Part shown: positions 1 to 9,301 of the stretch, piece after piece
Position numbering within the stretch: the first letter of the stretch is position 1
Layout: each line of letters begins with the position of its first letter
Source: CAWELS01 sp964468205
Lineage (GTDB): Bacteria > Acidobacteriota > Terriglobia > Bryobacterales > Bryobacteraceae
Reading direction: 5' to 3'
Length of the DNA stretch: 61,557 nucleotides
NCBI GenBank assembly: GCA_964468205.1
Contig: CAYXVG010000044.1
Coordinates: 1 to 61,557 of the forward strand
Notes under the pieces: generated by a model
The model's input: only the letters and a program-made list of their open reading frames with translations
Told to the model about the DNA's origin: nothing
Databases searched by the model: none
Position numbers and translations under genes: made by a program

Positions 1-2
1 CT

Positions 3-1217
3 AGCTATCGCGAATTCAGTCTGCTCGAACGCTTAACCGAACCTGATCGAATCATTACCTTCCGGGTAACTTGGGAGGATGATGAAGGAAACATTCGGGT
101 GAATAGGGGCTGGCGTGTCCAGTTCAACAATTCGATCGGGCCTTACAAAGGGGGACTGCGATTCCATCCCAAGGTGACACTCGGGGTGTTGAAGTTCCTG
201 GGCTTCGAGCAGGTACTGAAAAACGCGCTCACCACGCTGCCGATGGGCGGTGGCAAAGGGGGCTCCAACTTCAATCCCAAAGGAAAGAGCGACCGTGAAG
301 TTATGCGCTTCTGCCATTCGCTGATGATTGAGTTGCATCGGCACATCGGCGAGGATACCGATGTCCCGGCCGGCGACATCGGCGTCGGAGGGCGGGAAAT
401 CAGCTATCTGTTCGGGCAGTACAAGCGGTTGGTAAACCGCTTCACCGGGATTCTGACGGGTAAGGGTTTGGCCTTCGGCGGAAGTCTTGTGCGCCGGGAG
501 GCCACCGGCTACGGGGCGGTGTACTTCTTAGAGAATATGCTGGCATTGCGCGGCGACAGCGTGAAGGGGAGGATCGCGGTTGTTTCAGGATCTGGAAATG
601 TCGCCTTATATACCATTGAAAAACTAGCCCAACTCGGCGCGAAGGTGGTGACAGCATCGGACTCCAGCGGCTTTGTTTACGACGCTGGCGGCATTCAGGG
701 AGAAAAACTCGAATGGTTGAAGGAGTTGAAGGAAGTCCGGCGAGGACGAGTATCGGAATACGCAGAGCGCTTTGGATGTGAATATAGCGAGGGAAGACCC
801 TGGGCTGTACCGTGCGATCTGGCATTGCCATGTGCCACACAGAACGAACTATCCCCGCAAGACGCACGGGAGCTTATCAAGAATGGGGTGCTGGCCGTGT
901 CGGAAGGCGCCAATATGCCCACTGAACTCGAAGGAGTCCATCTCTTCCAGGAAGCCCGCGTGATGTTTGGGCCCGCGAAGGCGGCTAATGCCGGAGGGGT
1001 AGCCGTGTCAGGGTTGGAACAGAGCCAGAATGCGCTACGAATCTCATGGCCGAAAGAGGAGGTTTGCCGGCAGCTTATCGAGATAATGGCGAAAATCCAC
1101 CAACAGTGTGTCGAATACGGCCGCGAACCAGATGGCTATGTCAACCACGTGAAAGGTGCGAACATCGCCGGCTTCAAAAAAGTGGCGGATGCCATGTTGG
1201 CGTACGGCGCCGTTTGA
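3..1217 (+). CDS. gdhA: NADP-type glutamate dehydrogenase, 5'-truncated by the window edge
   Basis: Catalyses reductive amination of 2-oxoglutarate with ammonium to glutamate in the cytoplasm. The frame is open from base 3, so the start codon lies outside the window; the GTG at 99 is an internal Val codon. The translated segment follows the E. coli GdhA pattern closely: VNRGWRVQFN, GPYKGGLRFHP, the catalytic-lysine segment LPMGGGKGGSNF, DVPAGDIGVGGREI, then the Rossmann segment VVSGSGNVALYTIEKL. It ends with the usual C-terminal helix segment NIAGFKKVADAMLAYG. About 404 residues are present, so only some 40-50 N-terminal residues are missing relative to the roughly 450-residue hexameric family. 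The downstream region is gene-poor. The family assignment is secure; NADP rather than NAD specificity is inferred from the GdhA-like pattern. Confidence 0.94.
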   Translation, partial: SYREFSLLERLTEPDRIITFRVTWEDDEGNIRVNRGWRVQFNNSIGPYKGGLRFHPKVTLGVLKFLGFEQVLKNALTTLPMGGGKGGSNFNPKGKSDREVMRFCHSLMIELHRHIGEDTDVPAGDIGVGGREISYLFGQYKRLVNRFTGILTGKGLAFGGSLVRREATGYGAVYFLENMLALRGDSVKGRIAVVSGSGNVALYTIEKLAQLGAKVVTASDSSGFVYDAGGIQGEKLEWLKELKEVRRGRVSEYAERFGCEYSEGRPWAVPCDLALPCATQNELSPQDARELIKNGVLAVSEGANMPTELEGVHLFQEARVMFGPAKAANAGGVAVSGLEQSQNALRISWPKEEVCRQLIEIMAKIHQQCVEYGREPDGYVNHVKGANIAGFKKVADAMLAYGAV

Positions 1218-1338
1218 GGGGTAGCGTCCGGTGACGGTCCTGGACCTCTGTTGGAGTGATGAACACAGCTCCAGATATCCCCACGGCCAGATCGGCGCAT
1301 GCGGCCGCTTCCGGGTGTGAGGGACCAATAGTCCGAAG

Positions 1339-1716
1339 CTATCGGATGTCAATGCAACCAAAGAGTCGTGCTTGCGCCCAGATGGCAAACCACTGATAAA
1401 TCTCCTGGCTTGAGATCGCTCCGCTTTCAATGGCGACTTGGACCGCTTTGCCAAGCGTAGACCCCTCGGCGAGCGCAACGAACATCTCATCGGATGGTTT
1501 CGTTGGAAGAAGACATGCCAGGCGATTTCCTCGCCGGTATAGGAGCAACCGGGTCTCTACCGGGCGAACTCTGGGCGGATCCGTTCCTCGCCCAATAGCT
1601 TCGACATACTTGTGGGCCGGATAATTCAGTTGAACCACGCGAAGGGTGGACGCCGGGGTGCATCGCAGATGGCGCCACAGCGCCCTGGGTAAGCGCTGCA
1701 ACTGGGCTAGATCCAC
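1339..1716 (-). pseudogene. Possible remnant of an HvfC/DUF2063-like protein (C-terminal part)
   Basis: A minus-strand frame, open from just after a stop at 1738-1740, encodes about 125-133 residues. The text LNYPAHKYVEAIGRG followed by LLLYRRGNRLACLLPTKP and an alternating Leu/Ala helix (MFVALAEGSTLGKAVQVA) resembles the C-terminal half of DUF2063/HvfC proteins. Those are partners of the MNIO enzymes that modify bufferin-type peptides. No MNIO gene, no bufferin and no N-terminal DUF2063 half can be read nearby, and the only starts are GTG codons. I therefore call it a leftover fragment rather than a working gene. It could equally be a small unrelated protein; the family match is by pattern only. 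Confidence 0.35.
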
Positions 1717-2055
1717 TGGTGAGCTTCGTATCGCCGTTCACAACATTGTGCGGGCTTCTTCCGGCGCCACTTCTTCTGCGCCGATCCTTATCGTGGTTAT
1801 CGGTTCCTTCACTCATCCTGCCAGCCTGCAGGACGTTCGAGACCAAAGGCAGGCTTCATTTTCCGGAACGCAGAACAAAACGGACCCACCGCGGCGGATC
1901 GCGCCGTCGCGGCAGGCCTAGTCTTCCTTGATCCCGGAGGAGGTGTCGACCAAAGGCTAGAGGGAAGCTTGTCAAGCAGCGGCCCCGCCAAATCCATCCT
2001 GACGCGTTACCTCGCGCGGAACAGCAGTGCCGACGGCTTGGCGGGTTTGAAATCC

Positions 2056-2226
2056 CTACTTTGATACTCGTTGAAACTCTCCGATGTCGATAATTTCGCC
2101 CCGCTGGCGCAGTTCCAGACCGGCGACTCGAAGCCCTTCGCCATCGCCTCGATGCGTTGGCCGGAGTGTATCGCTGAGCCCGCGAACGGCGGCGCGAACA
2201 GCCAATTGAATCCGTTCATGTGTCAT
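2056..2226 (-). CDS. Small hypothetical protein, 56 aa
   Basis: An ATG at 2226 on the minus strand is preceded by an AAAGGGG-like purine tract about 10 nt upstream and opens a 56-residue frame rich in Arg, Glu and Leu (MTHERIQLAVRAAVRGL...). No motif, signal peptide or membrane segment is visible and I recognise no family. The frame lies inside the gene-poor region and continues open upstream of this ATG. It may therefore be chance coding potential or the tail of a decayed gene. It is listed only because the start and ribosome-site arrangement is plausible. Confidence 0.2.
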   Translation of the reverse strand: MTHERIQLAVRAAVRGLSDTLRPTHRGDGEGLRVAGLELRQRGEIIDIGEFQRVSK

Positions 2227-2697
2227 AAAATTGGCACCCCTTTCGGCGTTGGAAGCAGCAACCGAGTTTCTTGCCCCTTGACATGGGCATCGTTGAAATT
2301 CCAATCGTAGTGTTTGAGTCGTTCCCACAGTGAGAAAGACCGCAATCGCTCGTCGTATCATTACCTCGGTCTTCACTGCGCTGCGAACCGGTCTACGGTC
2401 ACGTTGACGAGGAGAATGGTGTGAACTGTCGAAAGCGGCTATGTCGGGGCCACGAACAGTTACCAGAGACAATAAGGCGGCTGGAGCGGGCAACCGGTTG
2501 TCCGCAGCAGTTAACTGGTCGCAGACTGGGTTGCTCTTTGTAACGCCACTGCCCATCCACCGATAGCGCGCTCCCAGACCGCACCAGTAAGAGACCGTCG
2601 TTCTCATGTGGATTCCAGCGGGAACGGGCGTACGATAGCCATATCTCATCGTCCCCAAGTAGGCGGAATGACGTTGGATCCAAAGGTGTCCGGGATT

Positions 2698-2982
2698 TCA
2701 ACCTTCGGCCCGCGTCGGACCGCAAACCGGCTGAGCGTATAAGCTCGTGGACTGCAAATCCCTGCGCGCGAGGCGGTTGATATAGAGTGTTCGGATGGTG
2801 CGCGAGCCGAATATCTCCACGTCACCGTAGCCGAGATTTCCACAGAAGACAACGATGAAGTTCGGCCTGCGGTCAGCGACGTCGCGGGGCATGCACCCGG
2901 CGGCGGTCAGAGTCTGCAATAGTGCGAGCGCCATCGCCGCGGCGCGAACGCGCTTCCTCGAAACAGTGCAATGTTTCTTCAT
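2698..2982 (-). pseudogene. Truncated lipoprotein-type sulfatase (N-terminal fragment)
   Basis: Encodes 94 residues beginning with a basic, hydrophobic leader ending in a lipobox-like LTAAGC (Cys30). It then follows the sulfatase N-terminus: RPNFIVVF, LGYGDVEIFGS and SLYAQPVCGPTR. The formylglycine motif C87-G-P-T-R91 is intact, but the frame stops three residues later (AEG then TGA), exactly where LMTG and the rest of the enzyme should follow. The metal-binding pair that is normally Asp-Asp (ADDLG in the intact neighbour) reads Gly48-Asn49 here. No sulfatase text could be read downstream in any frame. It lies 54 nt downstream of the intact sulfatase on the same strand, so it was probably the second gene of a sulfatase pair and is now dead. 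Confidence 0.8.
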
Positions 2983-3036
2983 CGGAACTTCGTTGCGCTA
3001 CCGCTGCCTGCTCGCGGCCGGAAAGCGGCTCGCCGA

Positions 3037-4458
3037 TCAAAGGTCGGGCGGTCTCCAATCCGCAGGCGGCTGGAACTCCTCACGGCCTTCTCCGTACGGA
3101 GGAACTGCATCCGGCGGCTGCAGAGTTCGGAACCTCCGGGCTTTTTCGAACAGTCTTTCGACGATCTCTCGCTGTTCTGCGGCGGAAACCCCTTTCTCCG
3201 GAGCGCTGCCCCGGACCCGAAACAGTTCCCGCCGCACGTTCGGGCTCACCACCGTACGGGAGATATCGGGGCCGCTCACGACCAGCTTCCATTCGCCATC
3301 CAGGACCGCGACCTGCTCGTTCTCCTCGCCGCTTTGTCCGATGTAGGAATAGATTTCACGGTCGAGAGTCTCGCGTTCGCCTGTAAGCACTTCGCGAACG
3401 TCGATCCCGTCGAGCGGCTTGCCACCATGGTTCTCGATTCCGGCGATTCCCATCAATGTCGGCAGGACGTCGATGTTGGCGATTGGCTGCTCGCGCGTTT
3501 CCCCGGCCGGGATGCGGCCGGGCCATCGCACCGCGGCGGCAACCCGGATGCCGCCCTCGTAGACGGTTGCCTTTGCCCCCAGCAGCGGGCGGTTGTCGCC
3601 GATGCCGCCGACACCTCCGTTGTCGGAAAAGAACCAGACCAGGGTGTTATCGCTAATTCCGGCTTCATCGATTGCGGCCAATATGCGGCCAATATTCTCG
3701 TCGAGCGAGGCCACCATTCCGGCGAGAAGGCGCCTGTTCTTGAGACGGGCAGCATCTTTCCCTTCCCACCTCCCGGGCAGAAGAGGGAGGGTCCGGTACG
3801 GTTCAAGATGCTCCGGCTTTGCCTGGAACGGGCTGTGCGGAGCATTGAAGGGAACGTAGCAGAGAAAGGGATCCTGGCCGGACGCCTGCTTCTTGATGAA
3901 GCGGATGGCATAGTCGGCGGTGAGATCGGTACCGTACCCCTCCTCGCGAACCGGTTCGTAGTTGTGATGCCAGTCGAGCGCTCCCTCCCTTTCGTGAGTG
4001 AAATAGTCGATGGCGCCATTGTAGTGGCCGACGAACTCGGTGAACCCGCGCCGCAGCGGATGGTACTTGACTGAGCTGTGCCCGAGGTGCCATTTGCCGA
4101 AGACACCGCGGTGAGTATAACCGGCACGGCTAAGAACCTCAGCAAGAGTCACTTCACTGATATCGAGGCCGCCCTCGCGCCAAGGCGGGTACACAGCGCG
4201 CATTGCCCCAAACCGGATGGGATAGCGGCCCGTCATCAAGCCGGCTCTGGTTGGCGAACAGACCGGCGCCACATAGAACCTTTCCAGGCGAACACCGTCG
4301 CTGGCAAAGCGGTCAATGTGAGGTGTGCGAATCTCGCCGCCATGATAGCTAACGTCCCGCCAACCCAGGTCGTCAGCGACAATGATCACAATGTTGGGTC
4401 GCTCCGCTCCGAAGACGGAAAAGGCCAGAAGGCCGGCGAGCACGAGTAACTTCATCAC
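3037..4458 (-). CDS. Secreted arylsulfatase (formylglycine-dependent, S1 family)
   Basis: Hydrolyses sulfate esters, probably of sulfated glycans or aryl sulfates outside the cytoplasm. The 473-residue protein starts with a short signal peptide (MMKLLVLAGLLAFSVFGA). The alkaline-phosphatase-like core follows: metal ligands D29-D30 in VADDLGW, the modification motif C67-S-P-T-R71 followed by AGLMTGRYP, FGKWHLG near residue 120, and the second metal cluster FFSDNGG near residue 280. Activation needs a formylglycine-generating enzyme or anSME, which is not in this window. The start is GTG 4458 or ATG 4455, with GAGGAGG 8 or 11 nt upstream. The fragment at 2698-2982 follows on the same strand. 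The true substrate cannot be told from sequence. Confidence 0.92.
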   Translation of the reverse strand: MMKLLVLAGLLAFSVFGAERPNIVIIVADDLGWRDVSYHGGEIRTPHIDRFASDGVRLERFYVAPVCSPTRAGLMTGRYPIRFGAMRAVYPPWREGGLDISEVTLAEVLSRAGYTHRGVFGKWHLGHSSVKYHPLRRGFTEFVGHYNGAIDYFTHEREGALDWHHNYEPVREEGYGTDLTADYAIRFIKKQASGQDPFLCYVPFNAPHSPFQAKPEHLEPYRTLPLLPGRWEGKDAARLKNRRLLAGMVASLDENIGRILAAIDEAGISDNTLVWFFSDNGGVGGIGDNRPLLGAKATVYEGGIRVAAAVRWPGRIPAGETREQPIANIDVLPTLMGIAGIENHGGKPLDGIDVREVLTGERETLDREIYSYIGQSGEENEQVAVLDGEWKLVVSGPDISRTVVSPNVRRELFRVRGSAPEKGVSAAEQREIVERLFEKARRFRTLQPPDAVPPYGEGREEFQPPADWRPPDL

Positions 4459-4686
4459 TGTAAAGGCCTCCTCACTCTTGCAACCCGGGGTCCGCCGTTA
4501 GTATCCCGCTACTGAGGGCTGTTTATCAACCTCTTCGGCAAGGCTGCGAAGCGTCGTGGAAAGTTGGCAGGTGAGGATAGCAGTTTCCGGCCGCTCCCAC
4601 TGTTCTCAGGAAAAGGTTCAACCCCAGGAGGGTGAAAGGCCCCCGAAGACTTGCCCAGCGAGTTTTCCACTGCTGTGCAAGTCTCC

Positions 4687-6411
4687 TCACGCGCGCAGGA
4701 TCGCCACTGAGTCCCGCGGCAGGCGCACCGCATTCGACGCCAGTTCTACCCCGGTTTCCGACGCCATAATGAGACGGTGGGGCTCCGCCGGGTCGAGCGG
4801 AACAGCCTGAACTTGCGGTGCAAGGTTAAAAGTGACCGTGATTTCGCCACGCCTGAAGACAAATGTGCCCGCTTCCGGATCGTTTCGCACACGGATCTTC
4901 TCAAGACTGCCGTCAGCGAGATCGGGCGTTTCGCGGCGCAGTCGAATGAGCCGCCGATGCCAGTCCAAGAGCGCCGCGTGTGCCTCGTGGCTGAGTTCGG
5001 ACCAATTCAGCTTTGATCTCACGAACGTTTGCGGGTCTTGGGGGTCGGGAATCCCCATCGGATCCCAACCGAAAGCCGAGAATTCGCTGCGCCGGCCCTC
5101 CCGGACAGCTTTCGCGATTGCCGGTTCCGCATGGTCAGCAAAGTAAAGAAACGGGGTAGAAGCGCCCCACTCTTCCCCCTGAAACAGCAGCGGTACGAAC
5201 GGAGCGGTGAAGACGAGCGCGGCAGCAATCTTCAACCTGCCCACGCTCATCAGGTGGCTGCTTCGGTCGCCCTTGGCGCGATTTCCGATCTGGTCGTGAT
5301 TCTGCATGTAGCCGAGAAACTGGCTTCCGGAAATTCCGTTGGGAGGGCGGCCGTGCCGCCGGCCACGGTAGGCGGAGTAGCAGCCGTCATAGACCCAAGC
5401 ATTACAAAGCGCCTTGTCCAAGTGGCTCAATGAGCCGAATCCGCCGTAGTATCCGCTCGTTTCACCGGTGAGGACGGCGTGCAGCGCGTGGTGGAAGTCG
5501 TCACTCCATTGCGCGTCAATTCCGTACCCTCCGGCAGCCGTCGGCCGCAATACGCGAGGGTCATTGAGATCGCTCTCTGCAATGAGCGATAGGTGGCGTC
5601 CGGTTTCCGCTTCGAGTTCCCGGACTTCTACGGCAAGTTGTTCCAGCAGGTGCGTCGCCGAGAGATCAACGATGGCGTGGATGGCGTCGATACGAAGCCC
5701 GTCGAAATGATAGTCGCGGAGCCACATGAGCGCGTTGTCGCAGAAGAACCTTCGCACCTCGTCACTACCGCGTCCGTCTAAGTTAACGGCTTCGCCCCAA
5801 GGGGTGGAGTGCCAGCGGCTGAAATAGGGCCCAAACCGCGAAAGGTAATTGCCAACCGGACCCAGATGATTGTAAACGACGTCCAGAACCACGGCCATTC
5901 CGCGGTTGTGGCAGGCATTGACGAGGCGCTTCAGATCGTTGGGGTCACCGTAGGCATGATGCGGGGCAAAGAGGTCCACCCCGTCGTATCCCCAGCCGTG
6001 ATTGCCCGAGAACTGGTTCACCGGCATCAGTTCAATATGAGTGATGCCCAACTCCTTCAGGTAGTCCAAGCGCTCGATCGCCGCCTCAAAGGTGCCTCTG
6101 GGGGTGAAAGTCCCGATATGGAGTTCATAGAAGACGGCCGCCGAGAGCGGAACAGCCTGCCAACCCGCGTCGGTCCACGCGAAGGCATGATCAATAACGC
6201 GCGAAGGCTCGTGTACCCCGGAAGGCTGCCATGGGGAACGCGGGTCTGGTAGCGGCCCGTCGCCGTCGACGAAAAAGGCGTAATTCGTACCATGTCCTGC
6301 CGCTGCCTCAGCAAACCACCAGTCCTCAGGTCCGCGTTCCATCGGAATCCGCTTTCCGTCCATTTGCAACTCCATTCTGTCGGGTATCGGCGCCCAGACT
6401 CGAAAGATCAT
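4687..6411 (-). CDS. treZ: Malto-oligosyltrehalose trehalohydrolase
   Basis: Cleaves the alpha-1,4 bond next to the terminal trehalosyl unit that TreY makes, releasing trehalose. The 574-residue GH13 protein opens with an N-terminal CBM48-like domain (MIFRVWAPIPDRMEL). It continues with the barrel motifs VVLDVVYNHLG, DGLRIDAIHAI (nucleophile D242) and LIAESDLNDPR (acid/base E279), the last being characteristic of TreZ, and ends with the small C-terminal beta domain. Its start lies 11 nt after the treY stop, preceded by a near-perfect AAAGGAGGG ribosome site, so treY-treZ form a two-gene operon. The order matches the common treY-treZ arrangement, but the classical treX debranching gene is absent here. 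Confidence 0.95.
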   Translation of the reverse strand: MIFRVWAPIPDRMELQMDGKRIPMERGPEDWWFAEAAAGHGTNYAFFVDGDGPLPDPRSPWQPSGVHEPSRVIDHAFAWTDAGWQAVPLSAAVFYELHIGTFTPRGTFEAAIERLDYLKELGITHIELMPVNQFSGNHGWGYDGVDLFAPHHAYGDPNDLKRLVNACHNRGMAVVLDVVYNHLGPVGNYLSRFGPYFSRWHSTPWGEAVNLDGRGSDEVRRFFCDNALMWLRDYHFDGLRIDAIHAIVDLSATHLLEQLAVEVRELEAETGRHLSLIAESDLNDPRVLRPTAAGGYGIDAQWSDDFHHALHAVLTGETSGYYGGFGSLSHLDKALCNAWVYDGCYSAYRGRRHGRPPNGISGSQFLGYMQNHDQIGNRAKGDRSSHLMSVGRLKIAAALVFTAPFVPLLFQGEEWGASTPFLYFADHAEPAIAKAVREGRRSEFSAFGWDPMGIPDPQDPQTFVRSKLNWSELSHEAHAALLDWHRRLIRLRRETPDLADGSLEKIRVRNDPEAGTFVFRRGEITVTFNLAPQVQAVPLDPAEPHRLIMASETGVELASNAVRLPRDSVAILRA

Positions 6412-6422
6412 TTACCCTCCTT

Positions 6423-9068
6423 TTAGTGAGACAGCAAAGCGGCTGGAAATCTCTCCAGCAGATCGGCCACGGGAAGCACCCCGCCGGCGACTATCTCGCC
6501 GGTGAGGTGGTTGTACCAGTCGGCGGCCGGTAATTCCACGGTCGTGTCCTCCCAGTCGCCGGCGAGGCCGATAACCAGACGAGGCGCGACTGTAATCGCC
6601 TCGCCGCCCCTGGCGAACGCGACTGCGTGGGAAGCTTTCCGCCCGGCGACCTTGATCGGCTGGTATTCTCCGTCCCTGCCGAAAAGCTCGGACCGCTGGC
6701 GCCGCAGGGCCAAAGCCTGGCGAATGACCCAGAGTTTCGGCAATCCGTCGTCCATTCCGTCGAGGACCTCCTCGGGCGTGGCGCTGTCGAGCTTATCCAG
6801 AAGCCGGCGCCGCTGATCATAGTCCACGGGACGCCGGTTGTCGGGATCTACCAGACTAGAGTCCCATAGTTCCGTACCCTGGTAGGTGTCGGGAATGCCG
6901 GGGGCGGTAAGTTTGATCAATACCTGCGCCAGCGAGGTGATTCGTCCGTAGCGGATGAGGGGGTTCACGAACTTTTCGAGGTCGCTGGAAAAAGTGCGGT
7001 CCGCGAGAATATCACGGACAAAATCCGCGACCGCCTCTTCATATTCCTTCTGGATATTCGTCCAGGATGTGTGCGTTTTTGCCTCCCGGCAAGCCTTTTC
7101 CATGTAGGCTAGAAGCCGGTCGGCCTTGATGGGCCAGGCCCCCACGAGTGTTTGGAATAGCAAATACTGAGTGTTCCGATCCGGCAGGCCGTCTTGCCGG
7201 TACTGATCGGTCATGCGGGTCCACCGCCAGACCGCTTGGCCCCAACTCTTCGGAATCTCCGAGAGAAGCCCGATCCGCGCACGAACATCCTCGCTGCGCT
7301 TGGTATCGTGGGTGGAGGTGGTGACCATCCCCAGCGGCCAGTGCATCTGTGCCTCCTGACAGGACTGATGAAATTGGTCCGGCGAGACGCAGAAACGGGC
7401 CGGATCATTACCGACTTCGTTGAGACACACCAGACGGTTATAAGAGTAAAATGCCGTATCTTCAATTCCTTTGGCAGCGGCCGGTCCGGTGAGTTGTTGA
7501 AACCGCATCACGAATTCCGACTCCAACTCGCCGCGAACCCGAAGTGTAAGCAGCTCGCCAATGAAGTCGAAGAGTCGGTGGTCAACGTCCTGCTGGCTCT
7601 CCCTGGCTGTCTCAAGCGCCTCTGCGATATACCCAATATCGGCTTCAGAGATCCAACCCTCCGCAGCGCGGATGTATGTGCGGTATACGGGGAAGCATGA
7701 AATGACCTCCTCCAGGCAGGCGCCAAGCTCAACGCGGGTGTAATCGCGATACCTGCGGCGCTGTTCGCAGATTCTGCCGAGCAGCACGGCAAGGCGGTAG
7801 AGGTCGCTGCCGAGCAGATCGCGAAGGACCAGCCGCTTCTTCGCGCGCGATACGGCGAGGAAGTCGGCGGGCGCGCCGGCATACTCGGAGTAAAGGAGAG
7901 TGAGCGGATCTTCGCCCTCCGGGTCAATGAACAATCCTCCCAGACGATTCAAGAACTCGTAGCCGGTGGTACCGGCCACGGGCCAGGTCTCGAGCAGCCG
8001 CTCTTGCGGTTCAAGGATCTTCTCGACGATAATCCACTTGCCTTCGCAACGCTCATTAAGACGCCTTAGGTACGCCTCCGGATCTCGCAGGCCGTCCGGG
8101 TGATCCACTCGCAAACCGTCGATGACGCCGTCGGCTGCTAGCTTCAGGATAAGCCGATGCGTATCAGAGAAGACCCTTTCATCCTCAGCCCGCAGTCCCA
8201 CCAGCGTGTTGATGTCGAAAAAGCGCCGGTATCCAAGATCGCGTGCCGCGGTTCGCCAGAAGGCCAGCCGGTAATTCTGGTGCTCAATCACGATGTCGAG
8301 GGCGTCGTAGTCCCGGTTCATTTCTTCGATGGCGCTATCGACAGCAGAGGCGAGATTGGAGTCGTCCTCGCAGAGGCGAACCAGAAGCGACCGCAGCACC
8401 TCCTTGTCCCGGTGCCTGCGCTCAACACTTGGCAGGTCGGTGGCGGCCGGCCCGGGCAATTCACGGTAGGCGTCGGCTAGAAACGCGAGCATATCTGAGT
8501 TGCACCTTTCGGCCGCTTTCAGCAGAAGGGCATGCAACGAACGCGGGGCTAGAGGGAATTGATGCTCGTAGTAGTGAAGGGCGAATGCGCCCCCCTCCCG
8601 CACGACCTTCAGCTCGCCGGCCTCGAGGACACGGCCGTAGTGGTCACCGAGCACGGGCAGAAGCACAGAGTTTCGAAGCCTCTCTTCGGGCGGATCCCAA
8701 TCCACGTCAAAGTAAGACGCGTAGCGGCTGGACGGTCCGTTTTCCAGCACGTCCCACCACCAGCGGTTCTCGACGGGTCCCACCGCCATGTGATTCGGCA
8801 CGATATCGAGAACCTGCCCCAGGCCATGGCTGCGTAGTACGCCGGTAAACCGTTGATGCCCCTCTGATCCGCCCAGTTCCTGGTTGATCTCGTGGTGGTC
8901 GACGACGTCATATCCGTGTGTGCTGCCCGGCGAAGCTTGTAGATAGGGAGAACAATAGAGATGACTTACGCCCAGCTTGGTCAAGTAGCCGGCAATTCCC
9001 GCCGCGTCGTCGAATCCGAAATCAGACCGGAGTTGCACCCGGTATGTGGCGATTATCTCGTGGGTCAT
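6423..9068 (-). CDS. treY: Malto-oligosyltrehalose synthase
   Basis: Isomerises the reducing-end alpha-1,4 linkage of malto-oligosaccharides or glycogen to the alpha,alpha-1,1 linkage of trehalose. With ATG 9068 as start the protein has 881 residues and begins MTHEIIATYRVQL, the conserved TreY N-terminus; a TTG at 9134 would add 22 unmatched residues. GH13 motifs are HGYDVVDHHEIN, VLDIVPNHMAV, DGLRVDHPDGLRDP (nucleophile D322), WIIVEKILEP (acid/base E349) and STHDTKRSED. The large TreY-specific helical insert lies between them. It is divergent from the pterin dehydratase gene at 9302. It works with TreZ and draws on the glucan built by the GlgE/GlgB enzymes encoded about 15 kb away. Confidence 0.95.
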   Translation of the reverse strand: MTHEIIATYRVQLRSDFGFDDAAGIAGYLTKLGVSHLYCSPYLQASPGSTHGYDVVDHHEINQELGGSEGHQRFTGVLRSHGLGQVLDIVPNHMAVGPVENRWWWDVLENGPSSRYASYFDVDWDPPEERLRNSVLLPVLGDHYGRVLEAGELKVVREGGAFALHYYEHQFPLAPRSLHALLLKAAERCNSDMLAFLADAYRELPGPAATDLPSVERRHRDKEVLRSLLVRLCEDDSNLASAVDSAIEEMNRDYDALDIVIEHQNYRLAFWRTAARDLGYRRFFDINTLVGLRAEDERVFSDTHRLILKLAADGVIDGLRVDHPDGLRDPEAYLRRLNERCEGKWIIVEKILEPQERLLETWPVAGTTGYEFLNRLGGLFIDPEGEDPLTLLYSEYAGAPADFLAVSRAKKRLVLRDLLGSDLYRLAVLLGRICEQRRRYRDYTRVELGACLEEVISCFPVYRTYIRAAEGWISEADIGYIAEALETARESQQDVDHRLFDFIGELLTLRVRGELESEFVMRFQQLTGPAAAKGIEDTAFYSYNRLVCLNEVGNDPARFCVSPDQFHQSCQEAQMHWPLGMVTTSTHDTKRSEDVRARIGLLSEIPKSWGQAVWRWTRMTDQYRQDGLPDRNTQYLLFQTLVGAWPIKADRLLAYMEKACREAKTHTSWTNIQKEYEEAVADFVRDILADRTFSSDLEKFVNPLIRYGRITSLAQVLIKLTAPGIPDTYQGTELWDSSLVDPDNRRPVDYDQRRRLLDKLDSATPEEVLDGMDDGLPKLWVIRQALALRRQRSELFGRDGEYQPIKVAGRKASHAVAFARGGEAITVAPRLVIGLAGDWEDTTVELPAADWYNHLTGEIVAGGVLPVADLLERFPAALLSH

Positions 9069-9301
9069 GGTCGTGGAAAGTCCGGTGTCACTTCGAAGAT
9101 TAACAAGTTCGCCCCTCAAGTTGGAGCCTTCCAACCCAGCCCCGCGTTCCGTCGCGCTAAAGGCCGCGATTCTTGGCCTAGAGCGCGCCGTTGATTTGGT
9201 GGGTCCGTTGGTCGGCTGGACGTTACCATTGCCGAAGCATTCCGTTCGGACTCACTCGTAACATTCGGCCCTTCTCGGGGATCTCTGGGGGAGAGGGAGA
9301 T

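Larger units (their letters stand above)
1218..2697. other. Gene-poor, apparently decayed region
   Basis: Nearly 1.5 kb between gdhA and the sulfatase remnant holds no convincing intact gene. I see a possible C-terminal HvfC-like remnant on the minus strand (1339-1716) and a small minus-strand frame with a plausible ribosome site (2056-2226). There is also an unidentified minus-strand open stretch (2399-2725) of protein-like composition but no recognisable motif. No tRNA cloverleaf, inverted-repeat transposon ends or clear terminator were found. The mixture of partial frames next to a truncated sulfatase suggests erosion of former genes. Confidence 0.5.

Noticed and set aside
1218..1338. Possible regulatory RNA after gdhA
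   Set aside because: No stable stem with a loop or conserved riboswitch core could be read by eye.
2971..4074. Long plus-strand open frame (367 codons) over the sulfatase
   Set aside because: It is antisense to a sulfatase with all family motifs, and its translation has no recognisable domain. High GC makes such shadow frames common.
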